DNA from: a bacterium | Lineage (GTDB): Bacteria > Thermosulfidibacterota > Thermosulfidibacteria > Thermosulfidibacterales > Thermosulfidibacteraceae | Length of the DNA stretch: 6,420 nt | Reading direction: 5' to 3' | NCBI GenBank assembly: GCA_027022065.1 | Contig: JALVZS010000083.1 | Span: 15,880 to 22,299, forward strand | Shown: positions 6,183 to 6,420 of the stretch, piece by piece | Layout of the letters: every line of letters begins with the position of its first letter | Position numbering within the stretch: position 1 is the stretch's first letter | Position numbers and translations under genes: made by a program | The notes under the pieces: model-generated | Databases searched by the model: none | Told to the model about the DNA's origin: nothing | The model's input: only the letters and a program-made list of their open reading frames with translations

Positions 6183-6270
6183 TGGTGCCGGAGGCGGGAT
6201 TTGAACCCGCACGGGCACGAGGCCCACTGTCCCCTCAAGACAGCGCGTCTTCCAATTCCGCCACTCCGGC
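6183..6270 (-). tRNA. tRNA-Leu (anticodon GAG)
   Basis: An 88-base class II tRNA with encoded CCA. The acceptor stem is GCCGGAG/CTCCGGC with discriminator A. The anticodon arm is CTGTC-TTGAGGG-GACAG, giving anticodon GAG, which reads CTC and CTT. A long variable arm (GGGC-CTCGT-GCCC) and the T arm GCGGG-TTCAAAT-CCCGC confirm a leucine-type tRNA. It is the first gene after the promoter at 6284-6312, so its 5' end lies only a few bases from the predicted transcription start. Confidence 0.97.
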
Positions 6271-6283
6271 AGATCCAGCAATT

Positions 6284-6312
6284 TATTTAGACCCGAACAT
6301 TTATCTTGTCAA
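6284..6312 (-). promoter_or_regulatory. Sigma-70-type promoter for the tRNA-led operon
   Basis: On the minus strand a perfect -35 box TTGACA (6307-6312) is followed after exactly 17 bases by TAAATA (6284-6289), an AT-rich but imperfect -10 box. A start about seven bases downstream would fall near 6277, leaving a leader of about seven bases before tRNA-Leu. The perfect -35, ideal spacing and position just ahead of the first tRNA support it. The weak -10 lowers certainty. I see no other comparable promoter upstream of a gene in the window, so it probably drives the whole unit. Confidence 0.65.
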
Positions 6313-6340
6313 GAAGTGGCTTGAGGCTGTTCGAAAAATC

Positions 6341-6420
6341 TCAGGTGGACTCCAGAAACAGTAGATCCTGAAAGAGAAGTAGCCAAGAGATAAAGATAAC
6401 CCAGATGTACATGTTATACA
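6341..6420 (-). CDS. Possible C-terminal end (or tiny ORF) of a hydrophobic protein, cut by the window edge
   Basis: One minus-strand frame is open from the window edge to a TGA at 6341-6343. From an ATG at 6410-6412 it reads MYIWVIFISWLLLF, then a short polar/hydrophobic tail ending in LEST. The segment looks like a transmembrane helix. It could be the C-terminus of a larger membrane protein upstream or a 23-residue peptide; too little is visible to choose. It ends 28 bases before the -35 box of the tRNA promoter. A chance open frame of this length is quite possible, so confidence is low. The other two minus frames hold stops or unconvincing peptides. Confidence 0.25.
   Translation of the reverse strand, partial: YNMYIWVIFISWLLLFQDLLFLEST

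Noticed and set aside
6051-6281. Minus-strand open frame covering tRNA-Leu and tRNA-Pro(GGG)
   Set aside because: It is a sense translation of two tRNA genes (GVAQPGRALAWGASGRPFKSGRP-type sequence) and does not continue into any conserved protein, unlike the frame at tRNA-Pro(CGG).
6057-6364. Plus-strand open frames over the tRNA-Leu/tRNA-Pro(GGG) region, including a tail reading IYLVKKWLEAVRKISG
   Set aside because: They are antisense translations of the tRNAs (the familiar RRDLNPHGHEAH-type artefact). The tail lies on the promoter region and has no start or ribosome site of its own.

Overview
The window is one densely packed, entirely minus-strand transcription unit (read from right to left). 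It comes from a bacterium that is probably thermophilic. The tRNA stems are almost pure G-C, the proteins are rich in Lys/Glu/Ile/Val, genes abut or overlap by a few bases throughout, and the gene set is a stress, repair and envelope assortment. Aquificales (the Hydrogenobacter/Thermocrinis/Aquifex group) is my best guess. This rests on overall style, not on a diagnostic marker.

Layout in order of transcription: a possible C-terminal fragment of an upstream membrane protein (6341-6420); a good sigma-70-type promoter (6284-6312); tRNA-Leu(GAG) (6183-6270) followed directly by a T7 run; tRNA-Pro(GGG) (6097-6173); surE; pcm; tRNA-Pro(CGG) (4596-4672), wedged between pcm and the next gene; a SLOG/LOG-family protein (TIGR00725-like) with no ordinary start codon; an exported protein with two LysM domains and a degenerate LytM/M23 domain (NlpD-like); ugd (UDP-glucose 6-dehydrogenase); yggT; yggU (DUF167); mtnA; and a zinc-ribbon membrane protein that ends at the left edge. 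No intrinsic terminator is visible after the last gene, so the unit may continue beyond the window.

How the genes fit together: surE-pcm followed by a LysM plus dead-LytM protein matches the surE-pcm-nlpD order known from gammaproteobacteria such as E. coli. yggT-yggU is another pairing known from E. coli. The unit therefore seems to join two widely conserved mini-clusters (stationary-phase/repair plus cell-wall hydrolase control, and the yggT-yggU pair) with a sugar-nucleotide enzyme and a methylthioribose-phosphate isomerase, all downstream of tRNA genes.

The most unusual point is the tRNA-Pro(CGG)/LOG junction. The tRNA starts one base after the pcm stop codon. Its encoded CCA ends one base before the conserved first beta-strand of the LOG protein, and the LOG reading frame runs back through the whole tRNA to an ATG inside the end of pcm. 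Either the tRNA sequence is also translated, or translation starts at a non-canonical codon (AUA), or the protein is made in a shortened form. I see no clear CRISPR array, insertion sequence or large repeat.
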